Position numbers and translations under genes: made by a program
Shown: positions 59,150 through 64,000 of the stretch, piece after piece
Numbering within the stretch: position 1 is the first letter of the stretch
Layout: each line of letters opens with the position of its first letter
Assembly: GCA_025174535.1 (NCBI GenBank)
Contig: JALBUN010000017.1
Span: 496,001 to 560,000 of the forward strand
Length of the DNA stretch: 64,000 nucleotides
Origin: Cantharellus purpuraceus
Taxonomy: Eukaryota; Basidiomycota; Agaricomycetes; Cantharellales; Hydnaceae
Reading direction: 5' to 3'
Notes under the pieces: generated by a model
What the model saw: only the letters and a program-made list of their open reading frames with translations
What the model was told of the DNA's origin: nothing
Database searches by the model: none

Positions 59150-60693
59150 ATGCCTGCTATCACGCTTCCCAACACACCTCGCTACATTGCACCTCCAACA
59201 ACCAAGCATGAATGCGAGTGATGGTTGTCATCTACCGTATTCTGAATTGGAGACTGACCTATATACACGCAGTGGAATGGGCGGATCTTGCAATCATCGA
59301 TCTCTCGAAAGCTGACACTTCTGAAGGTCGCGCACTGCTATCTGTTCAAGTACGAGATGCCCTATCTACCAGTGGATTCTTCTACGTTGTGAATCATGGA
59401 TATACTCCCGAGCAGGTAAGCATGACTTGTCAAAAACTTTCATTCAATTGAACTTGATTGCGGAAGACGACACGTATATTTGACATAGCCGACATCCCAT
59501 TTGAGCAAGTAGGCCATGCAGAAAAGCAACAGTACGAAGGGAAAATGAAACAAACAGGATCCTACCAAGGCTATAAGCTTCGGTCCTACTGGGTTTGTGA
59601 TGCTTTCATAAAAGCGCGGAAGACTCGCGCTGATTGTGCGGATGATGCTGTCCTGTTCAGCACGTTGACAATGGTGTGCGGGATCAAATCGAAAATTACA
59701 ACAGTAATACTAATCATCTGTCATGACTGCCACCTCGAAACTGATTTGTTTTCAGCCCATCGTGATGTTACGAAGCACTCACACCCTGAAGCTTTACGCC
59801 CGTTCCTTCCCGAGATTTCAGCATTTGCTCGACATAACCATTTTAATATCGTCTATCCTATCTTGAAGTGCGGTCCTCTCTCATTTCCACTTTGAAGAAC
59901 GATATAATGTGTTTATGCTCTACTTTAGGCTTATTGCCCTCGGCCTTGAGCTTCCCGAAGACACCTTTGTAAACATTCACGGTTTCGATACTGAAGGCGA
60001 AACGTGGGCGCGATTCATGAAGTAGTACGTTGGATTGCCTCGGCCTGCAGCCTTTGTCTTCTTACCATCAACCAGCTACCCACACACGGAGGAGAATGAA
60101 AACAAAACCAAAGGGGTGTGGCTAAAGGGTCATACAGGTCACAAGTGACCTTGTGTGATATTTTACCTGGTTTTGATTCTTTTCTAGATTTTGGAAGCCT
60201 CACTATCTTATGGAGCCAATCTGTTTCGGCATTACAGATTAAATCTCCAGATGGAAGATGGCGTTGGGTCAAACATATGGAAAATGCCCTCGTGTGTCGT
60301 GAATCCTACTCACTGCCTGAGAGCTCTTGCAATATTTGACAGGTTATCAACGCTGGCGACGGCCTGGAATTTCTCTCCGGGGGATATTACAAGGCGACCA
60401 TACACCGTGTTGTCCAGCCGCCTCCTGATCAACGAGGCTGCAACAGACTTGGAGTCTTCTACTTTGCTGTTGCAAACGACAACGTGAAGTTGAATCCCTT
60501 ATTGGACTCACCTGTCTTGCAGCGTATTGGTGTCAGCGATAGATTCAAAGGTAATGAATTTGTGCCCCCGATATCTGGGGATTATCGGAAGGCACGTATA
60601 GCCGCATATGGGCAGAGTGAGGTGAAGAAAGGTGCACAGGAGGGAACGGAGGAACAGGTCATTGCTGGTGTGCTTGTGAGGCATTACCTATGA
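59150..60693 (+). CDS. 2-oxoglutarate/Fe(II) oxygenase, IPNS-like, copy 1
   Basis: Nine exons (59150-59213, 59273-59415, 59467-59592, 59661-59703, 59756-59867, 59929-60021, 60076-60137, 60188-60291, 60343-60693) give 365 residues. It belongs to the isopenicillin N synthase-like non-heme iron dioxygenases, with DIOX_N (ADLAIIDLSKADTSEGRALL, GFFYVVNHGYT) and the jelly-roll catalytic domain. The iron triad is H213-T-D215 (GHTDFGSLTILWSQ) and H270 (GGYYKATIHRVVQPP). The usual RxS co-substrate motif appears as R284-L-G. The first intron starts GCGAGT, so it is GC-AG; copy 2 has GTGAGC at the same position. Substrate unknown; such enzymes hydroxylate, desaturate or close rings of small molecules in the cytosol. 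Genuine IPNS is unlikely, as no penicillin pathway genes are present. Confidence 0.9.
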
Positions 60694-61952
60694 GGCGGGT
60701 CTCTCTGCACAAAGCGATAAGTGCTGTACGAGGTTAGCGAAGCGAGTCAACTTGTATCCGACTTACGCCCATCACTGATAAGTTCCTTGAGGCAATGACA
60801 CAGTGGAGACTGGAAAGTTATTCTTCTGGCTCGTCCGCTATTACTTCGCATAATATTCACCCCTCAACATGAGTACTGATTGGCTCTCGGTCGACAATGT
60901 TCACTTCAACGGGCAAATACATTCATTGAAGGAAAAGGACAACTGTTCCCCTGCGTTGGGAATTAATCCGAGTAGGGATATCCCACACCTGTATCATGAT
61001 CACGGGAAAAATATGACAGCATGGAGATGGTTGTGACTGAAACTAGAGGAGAGTGTACGCGGATCACAATCTTATCGTGTGCAAGCGTCGATTAGGAAGC
61101 TGATTTGAAACGGCGCCGCATAGACCGGCGATGATATGGACTGGAATGTCTATGGGACTAGCTGGCTATAGACACGGTAACAGACTCAGGTAAGACCCTC
61201 ACATAATACAGGTCCTGAATGACATCCTCAAACTTGAAAGTATTGTGCGACTGAATTCCAAGTCACCGACGCCAAACTTCGCCAAAGATGTATTTAGAGT
61301 ATAAGTATGGCTAATACTGCAAGCATTTGCCACATAGATTGATGTATGGTATGGCTGGGCATGAAGATAATTAGTCAGCATACGTTAGCGAACGGACCAA
61401 TTGGTATTATTATCGGTTAGCAATACACTAAAGTGCTCCAAGAATGTGCAGTAAGTCAACATATGAAACCCTATCTCAGAGCAGTCTTAGCCTTACCGAA
61501 TATTCAGCTCAAACCCTGCCCAATTCGCAGAACTAATGTGAAGTCTCCCCACGTGGCCTTCTGAAAGCTAGTGAAACCTGGGGGTTCTAGAAATTATGCT
61601 TTCGACACAAAGAATTATGGACTATGGAACAACCCCACATCGTGCAGATTGCCTCGGAAATTGACAATTCCGACGCCTGGAGTAAGGACAAGCTCCCAGT
61701 GGCCGGGTCTTAACTGTCTGTGAAGCTCCTTCTCACATCTTCCATTGTACTGATGATATTTCTAGCGAAGGAAACCATCTCCTGACTTATGTAAACGTCT
61801 ATCTGGATGGCGTGATCATCGTGGAAGATGGATGTCAAGGTATATTGGGGCCTTGTCTCGTGACTGCAGAGTCCAGTATAAAAGGGCCTTATCTTTCCCA
61901 CAACCGTTCAGCCTCCAGGCTTTCATTCCTCAGTCTTCAGTTTTCAGTCAAT
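60694..61952. other. Spacer between the two oxygenase copies
   Basis: About 1.26 kb of non-coding DNA. It includes the copy-2 promoter at its right end; no remnant of a third copy was recognised. Confidence 0.5.
61877..61884 (+). promoter_or_regulatory. TATA box of oxygenase copy 2
   Basis: A canonical tataaaag lies 69 bp before the ATG at 61953, a normal distance for a fungal TATA promoter with a short leader. TATA promoters in fungi often drive inducible genes. Confidence 0.65.
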
Positions 61953-63511
61953 ATGCCTGCGGCTGTCCTTCCAAGCACACCTCATATTCTCCCTTCGCCC
62001 ACGTCGTATGAGCGTGAGCATACGACACGAAATCTCGTTTAACCATCTGACTCCAAGAGAAAAATCTGTAGTCGACTGGGCTGACCTCGCGATCATTGAT
62101 CTTTCGAAAGCCAATACATCCGAAGGCCGAGCTCAGCTCTCTATAAAAGTTCGAGATGCCTTGAAAACGTGTGGATTCTTTTATGTTGTGAACCACGGAT
62201 ATACTCCAGACCAAGTGCGATCTTGCACATTCCTCTCCTCGCCGTATATCTGAACGGGATATTGCCATTTCGAAGACCGCGAGGATTTTCGATATTGCAG
62301 ACGTTCCTTTTGAACAGGTCGGTCTGGAAGAGAAACAGGTCTATACTGGAGAAATCAAGCAAACAGGTTCATACCAAGGGTACAAGCTTCGCTCATATTG
62401 GGTTCGTATTTCTCTCCACGGCCGTCAATATAAGTGTCAGACGACTACTCCTATTACCACAGCACGTAAACAATGGCGTACGGGACCAGATAGAGACCTA
62501 CAACAGTGAACTTACCCCAAAACCTCCGATTGAATGAAGCTCACTGCTTTTGTTCCTCCTAGTCAATCGGGACGTTACCAAGCGTCGCCACCCCGATGCT
62601 TTGCGCCCTTTCATCCCAGAAGTGGAATCGTTTGCACGACACAATCATTTCAATGTTTTGAAACCAATCCTACAGTATGTCCCCATGATTTCATTAGATC
62701 TGATTTAGAGTGTACTCATTTAACTAGACTAGTCGCCCGCGGCTTGGAGCTCCCAGAAAACACGCTCGTCGACACTCATAATTTCCATGCAGTTGGTGAA
62801 ACATACGTACGGTTCATGAAGTAGTCAGTCGCATCATGGATAAGTTTTGACGTTTGCATTTCTCAATATCTATGTACGATAGTTATCCACGATCAGAAGA
62901 AGACGAAAAACAAGCACAGAACGTATGGCTCAAGGGGCACACGGGTAAGTCGCTCTTGTGTCATGTGGTCACTTGGGCCTTGGGGAATAATTAGCCTTGC
63001 CAAGACTTTGGAAGCATCACCATTTTATGGAGTCAACCCGTCTCAGCTTTGCAGATTCTTTCTCCAGATGGAAAATGGCGATGGGTGAAACATATCAACA
63101 ATGCACTTGTATGCCCTCTTCCTTCCCCTCCTGTCGAACTCACCTCACTTTTTTTGTAAGGTGATCAATGCCGGAGACTGCTTAGAATTCCTTTCAGGGG
63201 GTTATTATAAAGCTACCATTCACCGCGTGGTCCAGCCCCCCCAAGATCAACGCAACTATAACCGACTCGGCGTCTTCTACTTTTGCATCCCTGACGATGA
63301 GCTAAGACTTGACCCTCTTATGGACTCGCCACTTTTACAGCGTGTGGGAGTCGAGGACCGATTCAAGCGTCACAATACTGAGCCGCCTGTGGTCAAAGAG
63401 TGGCGAATGGCGCGTACAGCTGCCTATGGGCAGAGTGAGCTGAAAAGTGGAGAACAGCCCGGTACAGAGGAAGAGATTATTAGAGGAACGGTTGTCAAGC
63501 ATTACAACTGA
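61953..63511 (+). CDS. 2-oxoglutarate/Fe(II) oxygenase, IPNS-like, copy 2
   Basis: Nine exons (61953-62013, 62072-62214, 62276-62401, 62463-62505, 62563-62674, 62728-62820, 62883-62944, 63005-63108, 63161-63511) give 364 residues. Exon lengths and intron phases equal copy 1 in every exon but the first, which is one codon shorter. The iron ligands H212-T-D214 and H269 are intact, and the RxS position reads R283-L-G. The N terminus matches copy 1 in layout (MPAAVLPSTPHILPSP). C-terminal AAYGQSELKSGEQPGTEEEI aligns with copy 1 AAYGQSEVKKGAQEGTEEQV. Introns have diverged fully while exons stay similar, which suggests purifying selection on both copies. All donors are GT. Role as for copy 1. Confidence 0.92.
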
Positions 63512-64000
63512 CAAGTCTGACACTGCCGTCCCGTTATGGAACTATCTAGTAATCAATATGCTACGGTTCCTCTTACTATCGGCATACCTGATACAAGATG
63601 AATTGTCTGGAGTAGGTTGTGATGCGAAAGCCAAACCATCATGGAGAACATGATCAGACAAGCCAGGTACTCGCCTTGTTACCATAACCTCGTTCTGAGT
63701 AAAACCGGCAAGCGTCTGTTGATCATTGTGTACAGTAATACATCTTTTTTACTCTGTAAGAACGCCTTTCTGGTCAGACTCCAGTCATACATAGCCACAA
63801 AACTATTCCGGCATATATCACCCGCTGAACCGACTCAAAAACACATGATTTCAATGGCTCTACCCTGCCTTGTGGTTTGCTATCCAGATTCTTGTCAGTA
63901 TTTGCTCAAAAGTAAGAAACATATACACACCCTTCTGTGTAATCCCACAAGGCAATCTTCATCAATCATGACCGCATGCAAGTCAAAGAGCTCGTTACTG
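63512..64000. other. Right edge, intergenic
   Basis: No exon, RNA gene or repeat recognised in the last 490 bp. Confidence 0.45.

Noticed and set aside
1..64000. CRISPR array, bacterial operon or ribosome-binding sites
   Set aside because: No regularly spaced repeats with unique spacers. The gene structure is eukaryotic with spliceosomal introns.

Overview
The window is nuclear DNA from a filamentous basidiomycete, most likely an Agaricomycete. Genes carry many 45-65 nt GT-AG introns (a few GC-AG), and there are no operons. Several families are typical of mushroom-forming fungi: DUF6533-type membrane proteins, WW-domain membrane proteins, an AusD-like methyltransferase and a basidiomycete-type sesquiterpene synthase. 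Gene models were built by hand: a splice was accepted when it had a plausible donor and acceptor, kept frame and restored a family motif.

Layout. (i) 2.3-9.8 kb: a 1,527-residue coiled-coil protein and a small basic protein, neither with a known function. (ii) 13.3-24.4 kb: a loose group that looks like specialised metabolism, with a sesquiterpene synthase (+), a DUF6533 membrane protein (-), an SAM methyltransferase (-) and a cytochrome P450 (+), separated by gene-poor DNA. (iii) 25.5-34.8 kb: a dense housekeeping block with ribosomal eL28, a GON7-like KEOPS subunit, uS4 (RPS9) divergent from eL21, and tubulin cofactor E divergent from 3-hydroxyisobutyryl-CoA hydrolase. (iv) 35-42 kb: gene-poor, with a 125-bp tandem repeat, an unidentified gene and a second DUF6533 gene. 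(v) 42.3-51.1 kb: a TRA2-like RRM protein divergent from COX6, then the catalytic subunit of 1,3-beta-glucan synthase (FKS1, 15 exons, 1,761 residues). (vi) 52-58.3 kb: a broken WD40 gene, a WW-domain membrane protein and a retroelement-like gene-free stretch. (vii) 59.1-63.5 kb: two tandem 2-oxoglutarate/Fe(II) oxygenases with identical exon architecture.

How the parts may work together. Synthase, P450 and methyltransferase could together make an oxidised, methylated sesquiterpenoid; this is inferred from proximity only. The ribosomal proteins, KEOPS subunit, tubulin cofactor E, COX6, HIBCH and FKS1 are core genes. The most notable observations are the candidate terpenoid group, three GC-AG introns found only in the accessory enzymes, a 6-nt FKS1 microexon, non-standard residues at the FKS1 echinocandin hot spots, and the exon-for-exon oxygenase duplication.
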